Part shown: piece after piece, positions 1 to 6,368 of the stretch
Layout: every line of letters begins with the position of its first letter
Position numbering within the stretch: position 1 is the stretch's first letter
NCBI GenBank assembly: GCA_023382575.1
Contig: JAHDWC010000004.1
Coordinates: 1 to 62,161, forward strand
Length of the DNA stretch: 62,161 bases
Source of the DNA: Anaerolineales bacterium
GTDB taxonomy: Bacteria; Chloroflexota; Anaerolineae; Anaerolineales; Villigracilaceae
Direction of reading: 5' to 3'
Notes under the pieces: model-generated
What the model saw: only the letters and a program-made list of their open reading frames with translations
What the model was told of the DNA's origin: nothing
Databases searched by the model: none
Translations under genes and position numbers: made by a program

Positions 1-1
1 C

Positions 2-586
2 CGCAAGTTGATTACCATGCTCGGCTGGTTGGCGATCTTATTTGGAATCATCTTGATCTATTGCATGGCGCGCATTTACCTGATCCCAACTCAGGTAGCG
101 TGGAATTCCCCCACTGTCATCTTTTCGTTCTACATCACCACTCTTCTTCTTGGGATCATGGCTATCGCATGTTTGATGGTCCTGGATCTAAAATTTTCAG
201 AGATCAAACAGGCAAACGATGTGGCTCTAAGGGCGCAGGTCATATATTACTCGCTGGGTGGATTGACCATCCTTGGGGTTGCGCTTGTCACCTTAAATAT
301 AGCCATCGCGTTTTTTCAGATTCGCCTCCTGTCACAGGGAGACCTGATCGCCCAAACCAGTCTGCGCCTGCTCATGGAGCTTTATCTGCCACTGTTTGTG
401 ATGCGAATGATCTTCCTCGTGTACGCATCCATCTCGCTGACGTACACAGTGATCCGCATGTATAAGTTTATGTACGCGCCTCAGAGCCTGATGAGCCCAG
501 TATATCTATCCTGCCTGCTGATTATGGTTGGAGAAATCATTGGACGCTTCCTGTTTTACGCCACGCACGTCCGCGTGGGATTATGA
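2..586 (+). CDS. DmsC-like membrane anchor subunit, 5' truncated by window edge
   Basis: This is the C-terminal part of a polytopic anchor subunit of a DMSO-reductase-type complex, which passes quinol electrons to the FeS subunit. The reading frame is open to the first base, so the start lies upstream. The visible segment has about six hydrophobic spans. It aligns by eye along its whole length with the complete DmsC at 5389-6306: both share a PTQ/RTQPSWN-type stretch, an FYITTLLLG/FFVTTLLLG helix, and an end in GRFLFYATHVRVGL versus GRFIFYATHVRIGL. About 120 N-terminal residues are missing. It ends 14 bp before the response regulator. It shows that a second, paralogous reductase module lies just upstream. 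The in-frame TTG at position 8 is internal, not a credible start. Confidence 0.85.
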   Translation, partial: RKLITMLGWLAILFGIILIYCMARIYLIPTQVAWNSPTVIFSFYITTLLLGIMAIACLMVLDLKFSEIKQANDVALRAQVIYYSLGGLTILGVALVTLNIAIAFFQIRLLSQGDLIAQTSLRLLMELYLPLFVMRMIFLVYASISLTYTVIRMYKFMYAPQSLMSPVYLSCLLIMVGEIIGRFLFYATHVRVGL

Positions 587-600
587 AATGGTGAAATAAA

Positions 601-1257
601 ATGACAATCAAAGTTTTAATAGCAGACGACCATAAATTGTTCCGTCAGGGGTTGATCGGCTTGATGAAAACCCGCGAGGATCTGGTCGAAGTCATCGGCG
701 AGGCGGAAACGGGAGAAGAAGCCATTCAAATGGCAGAGAAGTTGAATCCTGATGTGATCCTGATGGACATCTACATGCCCCAACTGGATGGGCTTCAAGC
801 TGCCAAGGAAATCCATCGCCGTTTTCCTCACATTGCTGTAGTAATGCTAACGTCTTCGGAGCGAGACGGGCATCTATACGAAGCGGCGCAAATTGGCGTG
901 GCAGGTTATTTATTGAAAAGCCTTGACGCAAACGAACTGTTCGATCTACTGCATGGCGTGACCAATGGCGAAACCGCCATGACGCGTGCCATGGCATCGA
1001 AACTGCTAAAGAGCGTTGCCAACCGAATGGCTGATGAAGACAAAGGCGAGCAATCGCTGACCGAACGCGAGCTCTTCGTGTTGCGACTGGTTGCCAGTGG
1101 CGCCAGCAATCAGGAGATCGCTGACAAGTTGACGATCTCTGTCAATACCGTCAAAAGCCACATCAAGAATATTCTGGACAAGTTGCAATTGGAAAACCGC
1201 ACGCAAGCTGCCACCTATGCCCTCAAGCACGGATTAGTCTCGCCGCGGGAGAACTAA
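601..1257 (+). CDS. NarL/FixJ-type response regulator
   Basis: Two-component transcriptional regulator of 218 aa. The N-terminal receiver domain (residues 1-120) has the acidic pair D9/D10, the predicted phosphoacceptor D56 in VILMDIYMP, T84 in MLTSS and K106 in YLLK. The C-terminal LuxR-type helix-turn-helix (about residues 153-213) contains LTERELFVLRLVASG and NTVKSHIKNILDKL. No sensor kinase is in the window; the partner may lie upstream. Placed between two reductase modules, it probably controls one or both in response to an electron acceptor or redox signal, as NarL-type regulators do elsewhere. That role is inference from position. Confidence 0.93.
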   Translation: MTIKVLIADDHKLFRQGLIGLMKTREDLVEVIGEAETGEEAIQMAEKLNPDVILMDIYMPQLDGLQAAKEIHRRFPHIAVVMLTSSERDGHLYEAAQIGVAGYLLKSLDANELFDLLHGVTNGETAMTRAMASKLLKSVANRMADEDKGEQSLTERELFVLRLVASGASNQEIADKLTISVNTVKSHIKNILDKLQLENRTQAATYALKHGLVSPREN

Positions 1258-1294
1258 GGAAGAAAAAATTTATAAGAGGAACTACATATAAAAG

Positions 1295-2107
1295 ATGACA
1301 AATCAACCTATTAAGAGAATCTTCCTTTTGGGGTTTCTCATTCTTATTGTTTCTGGGTGTGGAAGCGATAATTCAAATATTCCCAGCCCAATTTCTCAAA
1401 GCCCTACCGTAACTTTGTCCCCCACAATACCATCTGCCACTCAAACCCCAAATGTACAGTTTCTAGATATCCAGAAAAAATGGGAAGAAGGTCCGCACGC
1501 TCAGGCTGAAGACGAAGTTTCCTGCGATGTCTGCCATCAGCTACAAAATGGGATGGTTACAGAGAAAGTTGCTCGATGGGATCGAAACAACGGGCGCTAT
1601 GAGCCTGTCAGTGACCATAATGACCTCTGTCTAAATTGTCATGAAGGATATGATCGTGCCGAGTCTGCCCATAAAGACTTCGTTTGTTTAGATTGTCATG
1701 ACCAGCATAGCGCTGGCGCTTCTTGTTTTGACTGTCACCAACAAATCACCGATCTATCAGGAAAAGTTCCTTCCACTCCCGTCGGGGGGCATGAAAACGG
1801 CACAGAGGATGCCTGTAGCGGCTCAGGCTGTCATTCTTCAGCGACGCAAGTTGCCAAGATGCCATTTTCGGTTCATGGCGTTCAACATGCGCGGGTGACA
1901 TGCGCTGCCTGTCACGATGCGGACGGATTGCAGGTGGGTCCGCTTTCAGATGGGAGTCGCTGGGTTTCCTGGAGTCCCTCTCCCGTCGATGGAAGCGATG
2001 CGCCTTTTTATTCCCATAACCTTCAGTATGCAGTGGACTGTCAGCGATGCCATTTTGAGGATAATCCTTGGGGGCTCATCCAAAATGGTACTCAAACTGG
2101 GGACTGA
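1295..2107 (+). CDS. Seven-heme lipoprotein cytochrome c
   Basis: Exported multiheme cytochrome, 270 aa. A lipoprotein signal peptide ends at VSGC (predicted lipidated C22), followed by a Ser/Thr/Pro-rich linker to about residue 60. Seven heme-binding motifs follow: CDVCH, CLNCH, CLDCH, CFDCH, CSGSGCH (a CX4CH variant), CAACH and CQRCH, with several extra His residues that could act as distal ligands. It fits an electron-carrier or redox-partner role on the outer face of the membrane for the reductase encoded next. The start is the ATG behind AAGAGGA. It is not a clear member of the NapC/NirT family because it lacks an N-terminal helix anchor followed by the usual four-heme block. Confidence 0.88.
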   Translation: MTNQPIKRIFLLGFLILIVSGCGSDNSNIPSPISQSPTVTLSPTIPSATQTPNVQFLDIQKKWEEGPHAQAEDEVSCDVCHQLQNGMVTEKVARWDRNNGRYEPVSDHNDLCLNCHEGYDRAESAHKDFVCLDCHDQHSAGASCFDCHQQITDLSGKVPSTPVGGHENGTEDACSGSGCHSSATQVAKMPFSVHGVQHARVTCAACHDADGLQVGPLSDGSRWVSWSPSPVDGSDAPFYSHNLQYAVDCQRCHFEDNPWGLIQNGTQTGD

Positions 2108-2176
2108 TTCTCTCATCCTTTCGGGTGATAGAAGAGTACTCCAACTGACGATGAAGTGCATTCGTGCCGGTGGTAT

Positions 2177-2234
2177 CCTAATCGTGACGTAAAGTACAAA
2201 TTCGGCTTATACGCCGCCTACATTCACGATTAGG
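2177..2234 (+). promoter_or_regulatory. 10-bp inverted repeat overlapping a ribosome binding site
   Basis: CCTAATCGTG (2177-2186) and CACGATTAGG (2225-2234) are perfect inverted complements with a 38-nt spacer. The 3' arm includes the first bases of the AGGAG Shine-Dalgarno sequence (2232-2236) of the small ORF that runs into dmsA. In RNA the pairing would hide that site; in DNA it could be an operator with widely spaced half-sites. Which applies is not decidable here. Confidence 0.4.
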
Positions 2235-2243
2235 AGAGTGTCA

Positions 2244-2336
2244 ATGCAAGATAAAAACAAACTGCCCAACCCCTCATTTACCACATGCTCTTTGGAGCGC
2301 ATCGCATCAACTAAACGTTTCCTAACGGAGGAATAA
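2244..2336 (+). CDS. Possible 30-aa leader peptide coupled to dmsA
   Basis: A short ORF (MQDKNKLPNPSFTT... ending TKRFLTEE) has a strong AGGAG site (2232-2236) seven bases before its ATG. Its stop codon TAA (2334-2336) shares its A with the ATG of dmsA (2336), a TAATG arrangement typical of translational coupling. No family is recognised and the peptide has no signal sequence or helix of note. It could be a real small protein, a regulatory leader peptide, or a chance ORF. Moderate support comes only from the ribosome binding site and the overlap. Confidence 0.4.
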   Translation: MQDKNKLPNPSFTTCSLERIASTKRFLTEE

Positions 2337-4747
2337 TGACTAAAAAAGATTTCCTCACCAAAACCCTGACCGATACCGTAATTTCGCGCCGCAGCTTCCT
2401 TAAGTGGAGCGCTGCTCTTGGCGGAACCGCGGCATTGGCTGGTGGTCTGGATTTCGGACTGAAGACAGTCGAAAAAGCCGCTGCTGCAAACGATAGTCAG
2501 ATTTTTACTACAAGCTGCTATCACAACTGCGGCAGCCGCTGTATTCTTTGGGCTGAGGTCAAGGACGGCACGGTGGTACGCATGTTGCCGGATCAAGACC
2601 CGGAAGATAGCTTTGGCCGCATGAAGGCGATCCCTTGTCTGCGCGGTCGTTCACAGAAGTGGCGCGTCTATTCGCCGGAACGCTTGAAATACCCCATGAA
2701 GCGGGTTGGCAAGCGCGGCGAAGGGAAATTTGAGCGCATCAGTTGGGAAGAAGCCCTCGACACCATTGCTAATAAATTGAAGGAAGTGAAAGAAAAGTAT
2801 GGCAATGAGGCGATTTACTACAATTACGCCACAGGACAAATCGCCGGCGGCATCGACAACACCTACAATGGCGTTGGTCCGATTGCGCGTTTGATGCATC
2901 TGTTCGGCGGCTATGTCAGCTTCTATGGAACTTATAGCACAGCTTGCTACTCCGCTGCTTTACCCTACATTACTGCAATGGGCAGCAACTCTTCAGATGA
3001 CCTCGTCAATTCCAAGCTGATCGTTCTCTGGTCTGACAACCCCGTCGTGACGAGAACTGGTGGAAAAGGCATTGGCTATCATTGTTTGAAGGCCAAAGAA
3101 GCAGGCGCAAAGTTTATCGTTGTTGACCCTGTCTACAACGACACCGCCATTGCCACTGAAGCGGAATGGGTTCCGATCTATCCCGGTACAGACTGCGCTT
3201 TGATTGCCGCGCTGGCATATGTCATGATTCAAGATGGAACGTACGACAAAGAATTCATGTCCAAGTATGCTGTCGGTTTCGATGAGGATACCCTGCCCGA
3301 AGGCGCTCCACGCAACACGTCTTATATGGCGTACGTTTTGGGACGCGGCTATGACAAAACCCCGAAGACCCCGGAATGGGCAGCCCCCATCACCGGTATT
3401 CCCGCAGACCGCATCGTCAAACTGGCTCGTGAAATCGCTGGAACCAAACCTTGTGCAATGATCCAGGGCTGGGGTATGCAGCGCCGCGCGTACGGCGAAC
3501 TCCCTGTCCGCGCACTGCCCATCCTCTCCGCCATGACCGGCAACTTCGGTGTCGCAGGTGGTGGTACAGGCACCCGCCCCACTGGTGGCACAAACATCAG
3601 CATCGGCAGCTTCCCGGCTGGCGAGAATCCCATCAAGACCAAGATTTCTGTGTATATGTGGCCGGATTACATTGAACGCGGTCACGAAATGACATCTGGT
3701 CCACGCGATCTTATCAAGGGTGCAGATAAACTCAGCGCTGACATGAAGTTCATGTGGAACTGGGCTGGTAACTGCATCACCAATCAGCACTCGGATGTCA
3801 ACGGCACAGTGAAAATGCTGCAGGACGACACCAAGCTTGAATTCATCGTCGTATCTGACGTGGTCATGACCCACAGCGCCAAGATGGCGGACATCCTTCT
3901 GCCCGACACCACGCACTTTGAAGCCGAAAACATCACCGGTGGAAATTCCGAAGGTCAGTCGAACTTTGTTCTGTTCAACCATCAGTTGATCGAGCCGATG
4001 TACGAAACCAAGGATGTGCTCTGGGTGGCCGAACAATTGGCAGATCGCCTCGGACTTGGCAATGAATTCCGTGAAGGTCATACGACCCGTGAAGAATGGC
4101 TCCGCGACATTGTAGCCGTTGCTCGTGAAAACAATGCCGACTTCCCGACCTATGAAGAATTCAAAGAGATCGGTTATTACAAGAAGACAGGCGGCGGTGG
4201 ATTCATCGCTGGCAAGTCGTTCGTGGAAGATCCAGAAGCCAACCCGCTTAAGACCCCGACTGGAAAAATCGAAGTGTACTCCCCCACCATGGCTGCCATG
4301 AACAACCCCGAAGAAATCCCAGCCATTCCGATCTATGTCCCAGAATGGGAAGGCGTCAGTGACCCGCTGCGCGAGAAATATCCGCTCTTGATGGGTGGAC
4401 ACCACTCCGTTCAACGCTCCCACTCCACCTTTGATAACGTTGCCGCCTTGCGTGAAGCGCATATTCAGTCCCTGTGGATGAACACACGGGATGCAGAAGC
4501 TCGCGGAATCCAAAACGGCGACATGGTCAGAGTGTACAACGACCGCGGCGAAGTCCGTGTCCCGGCGTATGTCACGAATCGTCTCCGCCCTGGCGTAACC
4601 AGCCTGCCGCAAGGTGCATGGTTCACCCCGGATGAGAATGGCGTCGATGTTCGTGGATGCGTCAATACCCTGACCAAGTACCATCCGACACCTTTTGCCA
4701 AGGGCAACCCGCAGCACACCAACCTGGTGCAGGTTGAGAAGGCCTAA
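2336..4747 (+). CDS. dmsA: DMSO-reductase-type molybdopterin oxidoreductase, catalytic subunit
   Basis: Catalytic subunit (803 aa) of a respiratory S-/N-oxide (or related) reductase, exported folded by Tat. The N-terminus carries the twin-arginine motif SRRSFLKW (R18, R19). Mature-chain cysteines C61, C65, C69 and C101 (CYHNCGSRC, then PCLRGRS) form the usual [4Fe-4S] site. S201 in YGTYSTACYSAA sits where DmsA-type enzymes place the serine ligand of molybdenum. The C-terminal molydopterin-dinucleotide-binding domain includes MGGHHSVQRSHS and ARGIQNGDMVRVYNDRGEV. DmsB and DmsC follow directly, and a TorD chaperone is further down. Substrate cannot be fixed from sequence: DMSO, TMAO or an oxyanion are possible within this family. 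Confidence 0.93.
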   Translation: MTKKDFLTKTLTDTVISRRSFLKWSAALGGTAALAGGLDFGLKTVEKAAAANDSQIFTTSCYHNCGSRCILWAEVKDGTVVRMLPDQDPEDSFGRMKAIPCLRGRSQKWRVYSPERLKYPMKRVGKRGEGKFERISWEEALDTIANKLKEVKEKYGNEAIYYNYATGQIAGGIDNTYNGVGPIARLMHLFGGYVSFYGTYSTACYSAALPYITAMGSNSSDDLVNSKLIVLWSDNPVVTRTGGKGIGYHCLKAKEAGAKFIVVDPVYNDTAIATEAEWVPIYPGTDCALIAALAYVMIQDGTYDKEFMSKYAVGFDEDTLPEGAPRNTSYMAYVLGRGYDKTPKTPEWAAPITGIPADRIVKLAREIAGTKPCAMIQGWGMQRRAYGELPVRALPILSAMTGNFGVAGGGTGTRPTGGTNISIGSFPAGENPIKTKISVYMWPDYIERGHEMTSGPRDLIKGADKLSADMKFMWNWAGNCITNQHSDVNGTVKMLQDDTKLEFIVVSDVVMTHSAKMADILLPDTTHFEAENITGGNSEGQSNFVLFNHQLIEPMYETKDVLWVAEQLADRLGLGNEFREGHTTREEWLRDIVAVARENNADFPTYEEFKEIGYYKKTGGGGFIAGKSFVEDPEANPLKTPTGKIEVYSPTMAAMNNPEEIPAIPIYVPEWEGVSDPLREKYPLLMGGHHSVQRSHSTFDNVAALREAHIQSLWMNTRDAEARGIQNGDMVRVYNDRGEVRVPAYVTNRLRPGVTSLPQGAWFTPDENGVDVRGCVNTLTKYHPTPFAKGNPQHTNLVQVEKA

Positions 4748-4760
4748 AAGGAGATACATC

Positions 4761-5375
4761 ATGGCTAAACAACTTGGTTTTTATGTAAATCTGGCGAATT
4801 GCACGGGCTGTAAAGCCTGCGAAATTGCCTGCAAAGATCGCAAGGAATTGCCCGTGGGCGTTCGCTGGCGCCGTGTTTACGAATACGGCGGCGGAGAATG
4901 GGTTGCCGATGGCGACCAGATGGTCCCGAGCGGTGTGTTCCACTACTTTGTCTCCACAGCTTGTATGCACTGTGAAAAGCCCATTTGTATGGAAGTCTGT
5001 CCGGCGTCTGCGATCAGCAAACGAGATGACGGGATCGTGGTCATCAACCCGGATCAATGCATTGGCTGTCGCTATTGCTCATGGGCTTGCCCTTACGGCG
5101 CGCCTCAATTCAACGAGGAAGCCAAAGTGATGACCAAGTGCGATTTCTGTGTTGAACTTCAGGCACAGGGACAGAAACCTGCTTGTGTGGATGCCTGTCC
5201 GTACCGCGCGCTGGAATTTGGCGAGATCGAAGAGCTGAAAGCCAAATATGGCACGCTCAATAACCCGGCGCCAATGCCCGACCCGGCGCTGACCGAACCG
5301 TCGATTGTTTACACCCCCCACAAAGATACCCGGACGTCGCAATCGGGCGGTGGGCAGGTTCTGAACATCGACTGA
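4761..5375 (+). CDS. dmsB: DmsB-like four-cluster iron-sulfur subunit
   Basis: Electron-transfer subunit (204 aa) with four ferredoxin-like cysteine blocks: CTGCKACEIAC, CMHCEKPICMEVCP, CIGCRYCSWACP and CDFC...CVDACP. This is the 16-Cys pattern of DmsB-family proteins that wire quinol oxidation in the membrane anchor to the Mo site. I chose the ATG at 4761, preceded by AAAGGAG (4747-4752); the frame extends further upstream but that part overlaps dmsA and is not conserved-looking. It has no signal peptide and is expected to be exported with DmsA. It lies 13 bp after dmsA and 13 bp before dmsC. Confidence 0.94.
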   Translation: MAKQLGFYVNLANCTGCKACEIACKDRKELPVGVRWRRVYEYGGGEWVADGDQMVPSGVFHYFVSTACMHCEKPICMEVCPASAISKRDDGIVVINPDQCIGCRYCSWACPYGAPQFNEEAKVMTKCDFCVELQAQGQKPACVDACPYRALEFGEIEELKAKYGTLNNPAPMPDPALTEPSIVYTPHKDTRTSQSGGGQVLNID

Positions 5376-5388
5376 CAGGAGAAACAAA

Positions 5389-6306
5389 ATGGATACTCGT
5401 GAATGGGCATTGCTCATCTTTACAATCCTCGGACAAGTCGCAGCTGGTTCCCTGTTCGTGCTGATGGTCGTCCGCGCCTATGCGGCCTCGAAAGTTGGCG
5501 TGGAACAGACGGATCGCCTCACCGATGGTCCGCTCTACATTGTTGTGCCGATCATGGGACTGGCGCTGCTCGCATCGCTGTTCCACTTGGGCAACCCGCT
5601 GAACATTGCGAAAGCCGTTCCCAACCTTGGCACATCCTGGCTCAGCCGTGAAGTTGTGCTGGCTGTGACCTTTGTCATCCTCGCTGGTGTGTACACCCTT
5701 TTGCAGTGGCGCAAGATCGGCAACAATACCCTGCGAACCGTCATCGGCTGGATTGCCGTCCTCGCTGGGTTGGCTCAGGTGTACGGTATGGGCATGGTTT
5801 ACATGATCCGCACCCAACCCTCATGGAACACCCTGGCAACCCCGGTCAGCTTCTTTGTGACCACCCTGCTTCTCGGTGTAGCGACCATTGCCGCAGCTCT
5901 AATCGTCAATCACTCCCGCATCAATAAAGGCGACCAGAAAAATGAACAGCAACAGGAGTTGTTGCGAAAATCCTTACAGGGACTCGCGATCTCTTCCATC
6001 GTTCTGCTGGGTATTGAGTTTTTGGTCACGCCGCTTTACATGGCGTACCTGTCTGCACAGGGAACCGAAGCGGTGCAAAGCCTCAACCTGATGGTTGGTG
6101 AATTTGGACTCACCTTTGCTCTGCGACTTATCTTCGTCTTCCTGGGCGCAGGTGTCCTGGCGGCTTACATCTACCGCAACGCCTCCATCCTCGGGAAGGA
6201 AGGCACGCTATCTGTCCTCGTTTACAGTGCCCTGGTCTTGATCCTGGCTGGCGAGGTGATGGGACGCTTCATCTTCTACGCAACCCACGTCCGCATTGGG
6301 TTGTAA
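5389..6306 (+). CDS. dmsC: DmsC-like quinol-oxidising membrane anchor
   Basis: Membrane subunit (305 aa) with eight predicted hydrophobic segments, matching the DmsC family in length and in the N-terminal EWALLIFTILGQVAAGSLF helix. It anchors DmsAB and takes electrons from menaquinol or ubiquinol. A hydrophilic linker near residue 185 (NKGDQKNEQQQ) separates the two halves. The ATG is preceded by CAGGAGA. Its paralogue at the window start has the same C-terminal GRF(L/I)FYATHVR(V/I)GL, indicating duplication of the reductase module. Confidence 0.92.
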   Translation: MDTREWALLIFTILGQVAAGSLFVLMVVRAYAASKVGVEQTDRLTDGPLYIVVPIMGLALLASLFHLGNPLNIAKAVPNLGTSWLSREVVLAVTFVILAGVYTLLQWRKIGNNTLRTVIGWIAVLAGLAQVYGMGMVYMIRTQPSWNTLATPVSFFVTTLLLGVATIAAALIVNHSRINKGDQKNEQQQELLRKSLQGLAISSIVLLGIEFLVTPLYMAYLSAQGTEAVQSLNLMVGEFGLTFALRLIFVFLGAGVLAAYIYRNASILGKEGTLSVLVYSALVLILAGEVMGRFIFYATHVRIGL

Positions 6307-6323
6307 TCTCTAGTAAACCAAAT

Positions 6324-6353
6324 CCATTGAGGGCGGGTATCCGCCCTCAATGG
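6324..6353 (+). promoter_or_regulatory. Perfect 13-bp stem hairpin after dmsC
   Basis: CCATTGAGGGCGG (6324-6336), loop GTAT (6337-6340), CCGCCCTCAATGG (6341-6353). The stem is perfect and GC-rich, but no T-tract follows on either side, so it is not a classical intrinsic terminator. It may stabilise the upstream dmsABC message or reduce read-through to the WD40 gene, which begins 15 bp later. Confidence 0.55.
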
Positions 6354-6368
6354 AACATAAGGTAAATC

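Noticed and set aside
2108-2234. Frame after the cytochrome stop reads on as a plausible tail (TDDEVHSCRWYPNRDVKYK...).
   Set aside because: Two stop codons separate it from the cytochrome frame, it has no CXXCH, and it lies over the inverted repeat. I see no reason to call a frameshift or a gene.
2993-4762. Long 589-codon minus-strand frame opposite dmsA.
   Set aside because: It is the complement of a clear, motif-rich dmsA and has no recognisable family of its own.
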